Assembly: GCA_001899685.1 (NCBI GenBank)
Contig: MKWG01000037.1
Location: 345,651-409,650, forward strand
DNA: 64,000 nucleotides
From: Sphingobacteriales bacterium 44-15
GTDB lineage: Bacteria; Bacteroidota; Bacteroidia; Chitinophagales; Chitinophagaceae
Direction: 5' to 3'
Shown: piece by piece, positions 8,735 to 17,456 of the stretch
How the letters are laid out: every line of letters starts with the position of its first letter
Numbering within the stretch: position 1 is the stretch's first letter
Notes under the pieces: model-generated
What the model was told of the DNA's origin: nothing
The model's input: only the letters and a program-made list of their open reading frames with translations
Database searches by the model: none
Position numbers and translations under genes: made by a program

Positions 8735-10681
8735 TTACATACCTATTTCAATAAGTACAGAAGTGCCCTTACCAGGAGCTGATTTAATGTCAATTTTTCC
8801 TTTTAAAAACTCCACCCTGTTCCGGATATTGCTCCACCCAATCCCATCCGATCGTTCCAGCATCACAGCATCAAAGCCCTTGCCATCGTCCTCCACCGTA
8901 ACAGCTAATAATTTTTCCTGTCCGGAATAATGCAATTGCACCAGCGCAGTTTTTGCCCGGGCATGTTTAATAACGTTATTCACCAGTTCCTGCACAATGC
9001 GGTAGATGGTAACAGATGCAGTTTGTTCTAATTCTACTTTGTCCATGCCTATAGACTGGTAACTGGTACGGATCACGCCGCTACGGTCAATTTCATTGCA
9101 AAAATCCTTCAATGCGGTATCCAGCCCGTATCGTACCAGTATCTCCGGCATCATATTGTGTGCCACACGGCGCATTTCTTTAATAGAGCTGTCCAGCATG
9201 TCAATGCTGCGCTCAAAAGCCTGTGCATTATCAGGCGTCATAATTAGATTTCCCTTCATGTTGCTTAGTGAGTATTTAATGCCACTCAGCATGCCTCCTA
9301 ATCCGTCATGCAGATCTTTTGCCAGGCGGGTACGTTCCTGCTCTTCGCCTTTCAGCACTGCTTCCGTAGCGGTGAGTTGTTTTTCAGTTTCCAATTCATC
9401 TATCCTTGCCTGCTGCAGCTTTTGCCGGCTCCTATAGTTCCGGAAGCTTAGCCCCAGAATGGCAAGCAATGCAATGGCACTTCCAATCAAAAAATAATTA
9501 AGGAGAGATTTTTGTTTAAGCTGCGACTGCTGTAGTCTTATTTGCGCTTCTTTTTTTGGGGTTTCATATTTTTTTTCAATACTAATAGTGTTTTTAATAA
9601 TAGATTCATTTCGGACGCTATCATTCAATAATTCGTATTGGTCGAAATAATAATACCCCATTTTGCTGTCCCGCATCGCATAATATAAGGCGGATTGTAC
9701 TGCATATATCTTTTGCTTTACATCGCGCATATTATATTTATCCACTAACAGGATTGCTGAATCCACCATCAATTTTGCCTTAGTGTAATCTTTTTTAAAT
9801 AGATAATAATACGCCTCACCATAATAAGCCAATCCTTTATACTCGCCTGCATTATATGTACGGGAAAGATTCATCGCCTTATCTAAGTATACTTTTAAAC
9901 TGTCAACCTTGTATTGCTTAAGCGCTATTAATGCATAATTCAGATTGGTTGTGATGAGCACCTGGTTGTCATTTAATTCGCTTGCGAGTATTCCGGCTTT
10001 ATTCAAAAAGTATTTGGCGGAATCGTATTTGAGTAACTGGATATAATTCAAACCTAAATTGTTGTATGTTTGTTGCAGGTGGGTTTTGTCCTGTGATTTT
10101 TCAAAAATAGATACAGCTTCTAAACCGGCATTTACCCCCTTGCGATATTGGTGCATAGAATGATACAAATATTGGAGAAGATTTAAAGTGTGAGCCTCAA
10201 ATTCATAAACGCCGTTTCTGTTTAAAATATCTTTCGCCTCTTCAATATAGCTCAAGGCATTTTCCTGATCTTGCAAATGAAGGTAAGCTACACCAACATT
10301 TAGCATGGTACGGCCTATTTCTGCAGAGTCTGCATAATGTTTAGCATAATTCAATGCTTCCATATCAATAACAAGTGTAGAGTCAAAATCGCCTTTGATA
10401 TTTAAAATATTGGAATAATTGGTATAATAGTCTAAAACACCCTGGTGGTATTTTATTTTTTTGCTTAAAGCTAAACCCAGCAAGCCATATTTTTCAGATA
10501 GTGCCAGGTCTTGCTTGAAGTATTGTTCGGCAAGCTTATAATATAAATTTACTTTCGTGCTGTCATCCTTTGCTGTATCTATTTTTTTTAGCAGACTGTC
10601 TTTATTTAAAAGCGCCTGTGCTTTAGCACAAAGACTAAAAAATAACAAACACGCAAATGGTATGAATATCCTTTTGATCAT
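8735..10681 (-). CDS. TPR-repeat sensor histidine kinase (HisKA_3 type)
   Basis: Partner of the downstream response regulator. A signal peptide (about residues 1-22) is followed by a roughly 360-residue region of tetratricopeptide-like repeats predicted to be periplasmic, one transmembrane helix (LLNYFLIGSAIALLAILGL, near 395-415), a short coiled coil and the HisKA_3 dimerisation helix with phosphoacceptor H458 in LAKDLHDGLGG. The HATPase_c domain ends the protein (QELVNNVIKHA, DDGKGFD, GIGWSNIRNRV). The 648-residue layout is a common Bacteroidota type in which the TPR part replaces a classical sensor. The start at 10681 gives the signal peptide; a further ATG lies 27 bases upstream. Confidence 0.92.
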   Translation of the reverse strand: MIKRIFIPFACLLFFSLCAKAQALLNKDSLLKKIDTAKDDSTKVNLYYKLAEQYFKQDLALSEKYGLLGLALSKKIKYHQGVLDYYTNYSNILNIKGDFDSTLVIDMEALNYAKHYADSAEIGRTMLNVGVAYLHLQDQENALSYIEEAKDILNRNGVYEFEAHTLNLLQYLYHSMHQYRKGVNAGLEAVSIFEKSQDKTHLQQTYNNLGLNYIQLLKYDSAKYFLNKAGILASELNDNQVLITTNLNYALIALKQYKVDSLKVYLDKAMNLSRTYNAGEYKGLAYYGEAYYYLFKKDYTKAKLMVDSAILLVDKYNMRDVKQKIYAVQSALYYAMRDSKMGYYYFDQYELLNDSVRNESIIKNTISIEKKYETPKKEAQIRLQQSQLKQKSLLNYFLIGSAIALLAILGLSFRNYRSRQKLQQARIDELETEKQLTATEAVLKGEEQERTRLAKDLHDGLGGMLSGIKYSLSNMKGNLIMTPDNAQAFERSIDMLDSSIKEMRRVAHNMMPEILVRYGLDTALKDFCNEIDRSGVIRTSYQSIGMDKVELEQTASVTIYRIVQELVNNVIKHARAKTALVQLHYSGQEKLLAVTVEDDGKGFDAVMLERSDGIGWSNIRNRVEFLKGKIDIKSAPGKGTSVLIEIGM

Positions 10682-10708
10682 CAGTTGCAAATTAAACGCG
10701 ACAGTCAC

Positions 10709-11012
10709 TGTTTTTTCTCATCTTTTTTAATGATTTTTTGAGCAATCAATTGTTTTTCTATGATTGCGGGGATCTGTCTCTAAATATACTTTTATTTCGC
10801 TGTCCCCCTTTTATAAAGACCGCCAGCTTTTTACTTTGTAATGAAATTACACGAATTCTATTGATAAATTTGCGCGGTTATTATTGATGAGTTTACACGA
10901 TTCCTAAAATACAGGCATTTCAAAATCATCTTTTTTAATGATTGCCACGGTCTTCAGCCTAATCTACTTTTATATCGTAATATTTCTTTCAAAGTGAAAA
11001 GTTTCAACCTGT
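10709..11012. promoter_or_regulatory. divergent intergenic region with a duplicated promoter-like unit
   Basis: No gene. The word TCATCTTTTTTAATGATT occurs at 10718-10735 and again at 10926-10943. Each copy is followed by a related tail ending in TATACTTTTATTTCG (to 10799) or TCTACTTTTATATCG (to 10977). The first unit is 82 bp and the second 52 bp; the first contains about 30 extra bases. A TAAATTTG -7 match lies at 10865-10872. Both units point towards the downstream lipoprotein gene. Confidence 0.55.
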
Positions 11013-12347
11013 ATGAGAACAACAAAATACAACATCTTTAGGACAGCAATGAATATAGCATTTATGCTGTTTCTGCTTGTATTGTCTTCCTGCAAAAAAG
11101 ATAATAGCGCTCCCGTTGATGATCCGACACCGAAGGATACCGCGCTTAAAGTAAGCTCTTTATCTAACACCACGTTGCATTATGGCGACACCCTTATCAT
11201 CAAGGGCAGCAATTTTTCCGCTACAACCCTCAATAATACAGTTACTATTAATGGTGTGGCTGCCACCGTGCAATCAGCTACCACTTCAGAACTGAAGGTA
11301 ATTGTTCCTGCCGTGGGAGCATCCAGGGGAGAAGTAAAAATAAAAACAGGCAGCCAGGCTATAACCGGCGGCAACATTATTTATGTACCCGATGTATTTG
11401 TGGCCGGCTCCCAAAATAATAGTGCCTACGCTTTAGCTACTTATTGGAAAAACAGCGCCGCTGTTACGCTAAGCACAGAAGAATCGGCGTTGACTTCCAT
11501 TTTTGTAAATGGCGATGACATATATGCAGCAGGAAAGGAAAGGATCAACAACTTACAATTGGCTAACTACTGGAAAAACGGCACTAAAACCACCCTTGGC
11601 GCCAATGAATCTGCTGCCAATACCATTTCTGTAAACGGCAATGATGTGCATGTTGGCGGTTGGGAAATTATCAATGGATTCGACCTTCCCCGATACTGGA
11701 AAGACGGAACGGGTACAACTGTAGACGTCAATGACCCCATTATATCAAAAATTGTTACCGGTAATGGCTCCTGCACAGGTATTTATGTAAATGACAACAA
11801 TATTCATGCTGTTGGAAGTTATCGCAACTCCCAGGGAAGATTTTCGCCCTGGGAATTTACAAACGGGATAATACCGGCCAATACCATACCCAATAATGAT
11901 AAGCATTGTTTTGCCAACGCTGTTTTCATAAATGGTAACGATGAGTATGTGGCAGGCTCTCAAAACAATGCAACATCCGGGTTGGCTATGGCTACCATCT
12001 GGAAAAACGGAAATGCTGCAACATTAACCGAAGGTACTGCTTCAGTAGGCGTTGGCACAGCCGTTTTCGTGGCAGGAAGCGATGTATATGTGGCAGGATA
12101 TGAACAAGAGGATTATTATGGTGGCGGGTTAACTTTTGCTAAATACTGGAAAAACGGGGAGCCTGTAAAATTATCAACAGCATCATCTGGCGCTACAGGC
12201 ATTGCAGTTTTTGACAATGATGTGTATGTATCGGGATGGGAAAGCAATGGGACCTATAATGTAGCCAAATACTGGAAAAACGGAGTGCCTGTTACTTTAG
12301 GCAATACAGTACTTAATTCGTCAGGCAATGCTATTGTTGTGCGGTAA
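11013..12347 (+). CDS. lipoprotein with IPT/TIG domain and YWKNG repeats
   Basis: Predicted outer-surface lipoprotein of 444 residues. The signal peptide ends in the lipobox VLSSC27. An IPT/TIG immunoglobulin-like domain spans about 45-125 (LHYGDTLIIKGSNFS, VPAVGASRGEVKI). Residues about 126-444 hold six to seven degenerate 42-50 residue repeats built on a Y/I-W-K-N/D-G core (144, 186, 228, 329, 378, 420), followed by a short VTL strand and then F-V-N-G-x-D-V-Y-V-A-G. The pattern suggests a beta-propeller. A second ATG at 11049 would shorten the signal peptide. Function is unknown; it sits divergently next to the TPR histidine kinase. Confidence 0.8.
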   Translation: MRTTKYNIFRTAMNIAFMLFLLVLSSCKKDNSAPVDDPTPKDTALKVSSLSNTTLHYGDTLIIKGSNFSATTLNNTVTINGVAATVQSATTSELKVIVPAVGASRGEVKIKTGSQAITGGNIIYVPDVFVAGSQNNSAYALATYWKNSAAVTLSTEESALTSIFVNGDDIYAAGKERINNLQLANYWKNGTKTTLGANESAANTISVNGNDVHVGGWEIINGFDLPRYWKDGTGTTVDVNDPIISKIVTGNGSCTGIYVNDNNIHAVGSYRNSQGRFSPWEFTNGIIPANTIPNNDKHCFANAVFINGNDEYVAGSQNNATSGLAMATIWKNGNAATLTEGTASVGVGTAVFVAGSDVYVAGYEQEDYYGGGLTFAKYWKNGEPVKLSTASSGATGIAVFDNDVYVSGWESNGTYNVAKYWKNGVPVTLGNTVLNSSGNAIVVR

Positions 12348-12445
12348 ATAAAGCGGGTAGTTAAAACAAACCAATGGGGAAGCCACCGGAATCAGAAGCT
12401 GTTACTTGCACATTCGGAAGTTTTCCGGGCGATTATCTGAAATGA

Positions 12446-12637
12446 TCCTTTTATAAAGAACCATACTACAAAGTCACTGACGATCGAAACGGGCAAAGCG
12501 GGATCTATGGCACAGGTGTATTTGCAAAGGACTATTTCAAACCGGGCGATATTATTGAAAAAGCGCCGCTGATAATGCAGGACGTTACGGAGAGAGAAAC
12601 TTTGCAAAACACCGTGCTTTTTGATTATTCCTTATAA
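12446..12637 (+). pseudogene. remnant of a SET-domain protein gene
   Basis: Reading from 12446 gives a 63-codon open stretch without a start codon. It contains GQSGIYGTGVFAKDYFKPGD, then IIEKAPLIM and TVLFDYSL before a stop. This is the N-terminal strand pair of a SET-domain lysine methyltransferase (typically G-R-G-V-F-A-x-x-x-F-x-x-G-x-x-I-E). The later substrate and AdoMet motifs (NHS/CxPN and the C-terminal tyrosine) are absent. The piece lies between convergent genes, with no homologous continuation visible up- or downstream. It is a truncated, non-functional remnant. Confidence 0.6.
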
Positions 12638-12651
12638 AAAATAACTACGCC

Positions 12652-13707
12652 TTAGTTTTTCAGGCTCGACATATCAATGACAAAGCGATATTTTACATCG
12701 CCTTTCAGCAGGCGGTCGTAAGCGTTGTTAATATCCTGTATCCTGATCAGTTCAATATCTGCGGTTATATTATGCTTACCGCAAAAATCAAGCATTTCCT
12801 GTGTTTCTGCAATGCTTCCGATAGTGGAACCTGCAAAATTTTTACGGGCAGGGATGAGGCTGAACGGTGCAACAGGCAGCGGGTGCTCCGGGGCGCCCAC
12901 TAATGCCAGCGTGCCATCTACTTTCAGGAGCTTCAGATATGCATTCACGTCGTGCTGCGCCGATACACAATCCACTATAAAATGCAGGGTGTTAGCCGCC
13001 GCTTTCATTTGCGCTTTATCGGTTGACAGGATCACTTCATCGGCTCCCAGCCGTTTTGCATCATCTGCTTTTGACGGGGAGGTGGTAAGCACTACCACAT
13101 AAGCGCCCATTGCTTTAGCCAGCTTCACGCCCATGTGTCCCAGACCACCAATGCCTACAATACCTACCTTCATTCCCGGGCCGGCGTTCCAGTGCTTCAA
13201 CGGCGACCAGGTAGTAATGCCAGCGCAAAGCAACGGCGCTACGGCTGACAACTCCAGGTTTTCCGGAACGCGTAAAACAAAATCTTCGTCCACAACAACA
13301 CGCTCGGAGTACCCTCCAAAAGTCTGCCTGTTCAAGTGCTTATCCCTCCCGTTATAGGTCTGGATATTCCCTTTTTCACAGTATTGCTCGCTGCCTTTTC
13401 TGCATTGCTCGCATTCACGACAACTGTCTACCATGCAACCAACGGCTGCCAGATCGCCCGCTTTAAATTTAGTAACGCCATTACCTGCTTTGGTAATCCT
13501 CCCTACTATTTCGTGCCCGGGAACATTCGGGTAGAGGGTTCCATGCCATTCGTTTCTCGCCGTGTGCAGGTCGGAATGGCAGACGCCGCAATACAGGATA
13601 TCAATCTCAACGTCTTTTTCAGTTACTTCACGGCGATCAATATTCATTTGCTTTAAAGCTGCCTCGGGGGCTTCCGTGCCAAATGCTTTTACTATATATG
13701 TACCCAT
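12652..13707 (-). CDS. zinc-dependent NAD(P)-dependent alcohol dehydrogenase (YahK/CAD-like)
   Basis: Medium-chain dehydrogenase of 351 residues. Catalytic zinc ligands are C40 (YCGVCHSD) and H65-E66 (PGHEIVG). Structural zinc cysteines are C96, C99, C102 and C110 (CRECEQCRKGSEQYC). The cofactor motif is GIGGLGHMG. The CxxCHSD and YNGRDKHLNRQTFGGYS segments match the cinnamyl-alcohol/YahK-type aldehyde reductases, which usually prefer NADPH. Probable role: reduction of aldehydes to alcohols in the cytoplasm. A palindrome lies over the predicted transcription start (13774-13785). Confidence 0.92.
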   Translation of the reverse strand: MGTYIVKAFGTEAPEAALKQMNIDRREVTEKDVEIDILYCGVCHSDLHTARNEWHGTLYPNVPGHEIVGRITKAGNGVTKFKAGDLAAVGCMVDSCRECEQCRKGSEQYCEKGNIQTYNGRDKHLNRQTFGGYSERVVVDEDFVLRVPENLELSAVAPLLCAGITTWSPLKHWNAGPGMKVGIVGIGGLGHMGVKLAKAMGAYVVVLTTSPSKADDAKRLGADEVILSTDKAQMKAAANTLHFIVDCVSAQHDVNAYLKLLKVDGTLALVGAPEHPLPVAPFSLIPARKNFAGSTIGSIAETQEMLDFCGKHNITADIELIRIQDINNAYDRLLKGDVKYRFVIDMSSLKN

Positions 13708-13773
13708 ATTTCTTATTTTAAATTCCGGAAGGATTTTACTTCATTCGGGTTAAACTTCTTCTTTACGGATTAT

Positions 13774-13785
13774 CATTCATGAATG
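13774..13785 (-). promoter_or_regulatory. palindromic operator candidate of the alcohol dehydrogenase gene
   Basis: CATTCATGAATG is a perfect 12-bp palindrome. It lies just downstream of a minus-strand -7 element, so it would cover the transcription start, a typical repressor position. About 67 bases separate it from the start codon. Confidence 0.4.
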
Positions 13786-13788
13786 CAA

Positions 13789-13796
13789 CAAAATTA
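13789..13796 (-). promoter_or_regulatory. -7 promoter element of the alcohol dehydrogenase gene
   Basis: On the minus strand this reads TAATTTTG, a full match to TAnnTTTG. Transcription would begin near 13783, leaving a leader of about 76 bases. Confidence 0.5.
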
Positions 13797-14031
13797 CACA
13801 AATATTCCAGGCAGGTTTTAAGGGGGCGCATTTCAAATTGACCGGACAGGCGCGCCTCAATCATGGCGGCGATGACGTTGAATTTGCAATATATACCAAT
13901 TTGTCCCTACTCCTCATCCTATTTCGTCCGGGGTCGCTTAGGCCCTTCATAATTTACCTCAGCAGAAGGCTTCAATAGCAATAAGAGCAGCGCCGACTCT
14001 CACGTCTGACACTTCACTTTTCACAACGCAT
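13797..14031. other. intergenic stretch without a recognisable gene
   Basis: Together with the promoter region this is the 378-bp gap between the alcohol dehydrogenase promoter and the tonB terminator. No open frame with recognisable motifs was found. Positions 13995-14030 contain the dispersed repeat words CTCTCACGTCTGAC and CACTTTTCAC. Confidence 0.5.
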
Positions 14032-14060
14032 AAAAAAATCCCCTCTGGTGTGAGGGGATC
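14032..14060 (-). terminator. intrinsic terminator of the exbB-exbD-exbD-tonB operon
   Basis: On the minus strand GATCCCCTC, a short loop ACACCA, and GAGGGGATTTTTTT form an 8-9 bp stem followed by a run of seven T. It lies 26 bases after the tonB stop. Confidence 0.85.
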
Positions 14061-14085
14061 TTACAATTGTTTAATACCTGGAAAT

Positions 14086-14913
14086 TTATTCTTCTGCAAT
14101 CTGGAATGTAACAGGCTGCTTACGGTAAGCTTTTACTTTACGTCCATTCTGCTCTGCAGGGGTCCATTTGGGACCTTTCCTGATCGCATTTACACAGATC
14201 TCAGCCAGCTTTGTTCCTTTCATGGTTAGCGCTTCCACGTCACTGATATTTCCTTCTTTATCCACGATAAACTGTACCAGGCAGGTACCCGCTTTACCGG
14301 CTTCCTGCAGCTCGTCAATATACCTGTTGATTTCCCTGGAAATATATTTTGTCCATGCTTTTTCACCACCGGGGAACTGGGCTTCAATTTCCACTTTCTG
14401 GAATACCTTATCTTCATCATCCTGCTTGGGCGCTGCTACCACACCACCCTTATCTTCTACCGGCGGAGCAACTATACCAAGGTCTTTTTGTCCTTCCTGG
14501 TTTACAGTGCTGATGGCAACATCCTTAAGTTCTTCTACTTCCTTCATTTCTTCCTCGGGTTTTACTTCCTCATCTTTCACTACTTTGGGAGGAGTAAATT
14601 TCGCCATTTCTATCTTTGGCGGATCTGGTGGCTTGGGGGGCGGAGGCGGAGGCGGCTCAACAGGTTGTTCCTGCTTCACATCAACCATCTCTACTTCCTT
14701 CACCTGTATCTGCTTGGCATTCCTGGGTCCTTCCAGCTTTGCAGACAAAACTGAAATGATCATGATCAGAAGGGCCAAAGCAGCGGTGATAAGCAATGCC
14801 CGCCAAAGCCGTGATGTGTACTTTGAGCGAAGCTCATAAGCACCATACGTCTTGTTACGACCATCAAAGATGATGTCGAGAAGACTGGCATTTAATATTT
14901 TATTTCCTTCCAT
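14086..14913 (-). CDS. tonB: TonB energy transducer
   Basis: Links the proton-motive force harvested by ExbB/ExbD to TonB-dependent outer-membrane receptors. The cytoplasmic N-terminus (about 36 residues, with DGRNKTYGAYELR) precedes one membrane helix (37-57). A proline-rich periplasmic spacer starts near 85 (EPPPPPPPKPPDPP), followed by an acidic Glu/Lys stretch. The C-terminal TonB_C domain (about 185-275) holds FPGGEKAWTKYISREI, DKEGNISDVEAL and the closing YRKQPVTFQI. The 275-residue form is typical of Bacteroidota. Last gene of a four-gene operon with its own terminator. Several clients are in this window (26290 and 37085). Confidence 0.93.
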   Translation of the reverse strand: MEGNKILNASLLDIIFDGRNKTYGAYELRSKYTSRLWRALLITAALALLIMIISVLSAKLEGPRNAKQIQVKEVEMVDVKQEQPVEPPPPPPPKPPDPPKIEMAKFTPPKVVKDEEVKPEEEMKEVEELKDVAISTVNQEGQKDLGIVAPPVEDKGGVVAAPKQDDEDKVFQKVEIEAQFPGGEKAWTKYISREINRYIDELQEAGKAGTCLVQFIVDKEGNISDVEALTMKGTKLAEICVNAIRKGPKWTPAEQNGRKVKAYRKQPVTFQIAEE

Positions 14914-14973
14914 AATAACTTTTTTGATTATGACATAAGATGCGGAACCGGCAATGATTCCACAAATTATTTA

Positions 14974-15501
14974 TTAGATTCCGTTGGCCTTTTCTGTAGC
15001 TACCAACAGCTCGTTTTCAACCGGTGAAATATTTACCATTGCAAATTTCTTCACCTCATTAATAGACATTTCGTCAAGAATAGCTACCACATTCTGATAA
15101 TTCGACTCGTCATTGGGCTTAATTACCACCACAAAGTCTTCAGGTTTGGTATTTTTCTTTTTCTGTATGATCACGTCCCTGATCTTTTTATAATCAGTAG
15201 CCTGTATCTTGGTAGGATCATCTCCCTCATAATAATACAGTCCATCCTTTTTTCCAAGCATGATAGTCAGTGCTCCTGAGGCCTTTACTTTAGTCTGCTC
15301 TTCCGGTTTCTCAGTATCTTTCGGCATGATCAATTGCATTGCCGTAGGCTGAGCCATGGTTGTGGAGAAGATAAAGAAAGTGATCAACAGAAAGCCAAGA
15401 TCCACCATTGGGGTCATATCCACCCTGGTAGAGAGTTTTTTGGCTTTTTTGACGCCCGGGCCTTTATGACCACCACCACCGCCTTCTTCTATCGCTGCCA
15501 T
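14974..15501 (-). CDS. exbD: ExbD/TolR-family biopolymer transport protein (second copy)
   Basis: Periplasmic-facing component of the TonB energising complex. A short glycine-rich cytoplasmic tail is followed by the conserved STRVDMTPMVDLGFLLITFF segment (about residues 24-43), a single membrane helix with the essential aspartate in MVDLGF. The periplasmic domain continues to residue 175. It lies between the first ExbD and TonB. The two ExbDs are only distantly similar; this one has an acidic-lysine-rich C-terminal half. Confidence 0.92.
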   Translation of the reverse strand: MAAIEEGGGGGHKGPGVKKAKKLSTRVDMTPMVDLGFLLITFFIFSTTMAQPTAMQLIMPKDTEKPEEQTKVKASGALTIMLGKKDGLYYYEGDDPTKIQATDYKKIRDVIIQKKKNTKPEDFVVVIKPNDESNYQNVVAILDEMSINEVKKFAMVNISPVENELLVATEKANGI

Positions 15502-15557
15502 ATGATTATGTTTTTGATATTAACAAAATAAAATTTACTGTTAAACTAACTGATAAG

Positions 15558-16217
15558 CTACTTTTTGCCTGCTCCTATCTGGTTTTGCCTTGTATTCCAC
15601 AATGGCGTCCCTATAGGGGCATCACGGAATTTTGTTACCAACTGGAATTTGTTGATATCATTACGTTTAAAGGCTTCAAGCACATTCTTGATTACAGGAT
15701 ACTTGGTAGCATCATCCGCTTTGATCAACCAGGAAACCTTTTTACCGGCATAGGTAGATTTTGCATCTCTGATCCAATAATAAAGCTCACCGCCTGTAGA
15801 ATCAGGAACCGGGATACCCGGTTGTCTTACATTTTTCTGCTGCTCAGGTTCCATGGCCAACAGATTTTTTAAGCCTGCGAATGGCACGCCAATACTGGGA
15901 GAGTTTGTAAACGACTTAATATTAGCCGGGGTAAGTCCCAGGTTACGTGTTTCATTCAGGTTTTCGGCGATAGATTTTCTTGCGTTGGGATCATCCATCT
16001 GTACGAAAACCCTGCCGTCTTTATCAATAGTTATCAAGAATGCATCCATTTCAGGGATCTTATCGGCCGACACGGAGCTGGGGAACTTAACCTCCACAGG
16101 CTCATCAGGCTTGAACTTGGTAGCAAGAATGAAAAAGGTAAGGATCAGAAATGACACATCCACAAAAGCTGTCATATCTACCCACGTACTTTTTTTGGCT
16201 ACTTTTACTTTTGGCAT
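15558..16217 (-). CDS. exbD: ExbD/TolR-family biopolymer transport protein (first copy)
   Basis: First of two ExbD paralogues in the operon. MPKVKVAKKSTWVDMTAFVD leads into the single membrane helix with its conserved aspartate (FVDVSFLILTFFILATKF). The 219-residue protein has a larger periplasmic domain than the second copy, including the insert RDAKSTYAGKKVSWLIKADD. Spacing to exbB is 68 bases and to the second exbD 56 bases, all on the same strand. Paired ExbDs that may form a heteromer are common in this phylum. Confidence 0.92.
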   Translation of the reverse strand: MPKVKVAKKSTWVDMTAFVDVSFLILTFFILATKFKPDEPVEVKFPSSVSADKIPEMDAFLITIDKDGRVFVQMDDPNARKSIAENLNETRNLGLTPANIKSFTNSPSIGVPFAGLKNLLAMEPEQQKNVRQPGIPVPDSTGGELYYWIRDAKSTYAGKKVSWLIKADDATKYPVIKNVLEAFKRNDINKFQLVTKFRDAPIGTPLWNTRQNQIGAGKK

Positions 16218-16285
16218 CTTGTAATTGTTTTAATTGACTTATTAGATTCAATACTCCCGACTTTCCACAAATGCTGCCTGTATTT

Positions 16286-17152
16286 TTATTTATACAGGGA
16301 AGCAAAGCTTTGAGTCAGCGTAAAACCTGATTCATCAATGCCGTAAGTGATAGCGTCAATCTTGGTAGTGAAAACGTTGTACATGATAAGGGCAAAAGCA
16401 GAAGTTGCAATACCCACTGCCGTATTATACAGGGCTTCCGAGATACCTACCGCAAGCTCGGATGCAGCGCCGGCGCCACCGCCTTCGCCCAAAGAGCTGA
16501 ATGAACGGATCATACCCATAACCGTACCCAACAGGGCGATCAGCGTACCTACGGAAGTGATGGTAGACAGGAAAACCAGGTTTTTCTGCAGCATAGGAAG
16601 CTCAAGTGCTGTAGCTTCTTCCACTTCTTTCTGTATAGCCAAAACTTTTTGTTCTGTTGTCAGTTCAGCGTCTGATATCAGCTCTTTATATTTACGAAGA
16701 CCGGCTTTCATTACATTACCAACAGATCCCTGCTGTTTGTCGCACTCAGAAAGTGCAGCGTCCACATTTTTGTTGGCAAGATGATATTGCACTTTTCTTA
16801 CAAATTCAGAAATAGCGCCTTTACCGGTTGCTTTTGAAATAGTAAGAAACCTTTCAATAGAAAATACAATTACCATTAAAAACATCCCGATGAGGATCGG
16901 CACAATGATACCGCCTTCATACATACGATACCACGGACCGAGAGGACCTTTGTGGTCAGGCCAAAAGCCACCATTAGGATCAGGCTTGGTGAAACCCGAA
17001 TCGCTTCCTAATATAAATCTCCAGAACAAATAACCCGCAATAATACAAACAACAGGAGCCAGCCATGATATAATATTGCTGCCCCCTTTAGGTTGAACAG
17101 ATGTCGACGCCTTCACAGAGGAAGCGGTTGCGGTTGGTTTAGTTTCAGCCAT
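16286..17152 (-). CDS. exbB: ExbB/TolQ/MotA-family proton channel protein
   Basis: Inner-membrane proton-channel subunit of the TonB energising complex and first gene of the operon. A low-complexity cytoplasmic N-terminus (Thr/Ala/Ser-rich, about 28 residues) precedes a helix at about 29-48. Further helices follow near 80-102 (GGIIVPILIGMFLMVIVFSI), around 190-215 (LVFLSTITSVGTLIALLGTV) and near 240-262. The MotA/TolQ signature (GTLIALLGTVMGMIRSFSSL) and AVGISEALYNTAVGIATSAF are plain. Length is 288 residues. Confidence 0.93.
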   Translation of the reverse strand: MAETKPTATASSVKASTSVQPKGGSNIISWLAPVVCIIAGYLFWRFILGSDSGFTKPDPNGGFWPDHKGPLGPWYRMYEGGIIVPILIGMFLMVIVFSIERFLTISKATGKGAISEFVRKVQYHLANKNVDAALSECDKQQGSVGNVMKAGLRKYKELISDAELTTEQKVLAIQKEVEEATALELPMLQKNLVFLSTITSVGTLIALLGTVMGMIRSFSSLGEGGGAGAASELAVGISEALYNTAVGIATSAFALIMYNVFTTKIDAITYGIDESGFTLTQSFASLYK

Positions 17153-17456
17153 AATTCTTGATTTTTTGAATTAAAAATTTACAAATTTTAAAGTGTGGTT
17201 TTGATTTACAATTCTAATAAAAAAAAAAATTAAATTTTTTAAATAATTGAAGAAAAAATTCGTTGGGAGGGCAATTTAGTAAATTTCTTATACCAAACAC
17301 ACTCCGGGATTTTGTTTTTTTTAATCTCCCTGCTATCTGAAACCAACTCCCCTTCGCTGCTGGAGCAGTTTCGGCGAAGGAATACCATCCCTGTAAAAAG
17401 AAATATGATTTTTATGTTATCGCTATTTTCGTTGATCAAAATCAAATATTATTCAC
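17153..17456. other. AT-rich divergent promoter region (exbB / metalloprotease)
   Basis: No gene. The exbB-proximal half (17153-17260) is very AT-rich, with a run of eleven or more A. Positions 17351-17380 form a nested hairpin: CCTTCGC pairs with GCGAAGG, enclosing TGCTGGAGCA. It lies in the upstream region of the metalloprotease gene. No full TAnnTTTG match was found on either strand. Confidence 0.45.

Noticed and set aside
14168..14839. 223-codon plus-strand frame within tonB, Ser/Gly-rich
   Set aside because: It is the antisense reading of the proline-rich TonB spacer; low complexity only.
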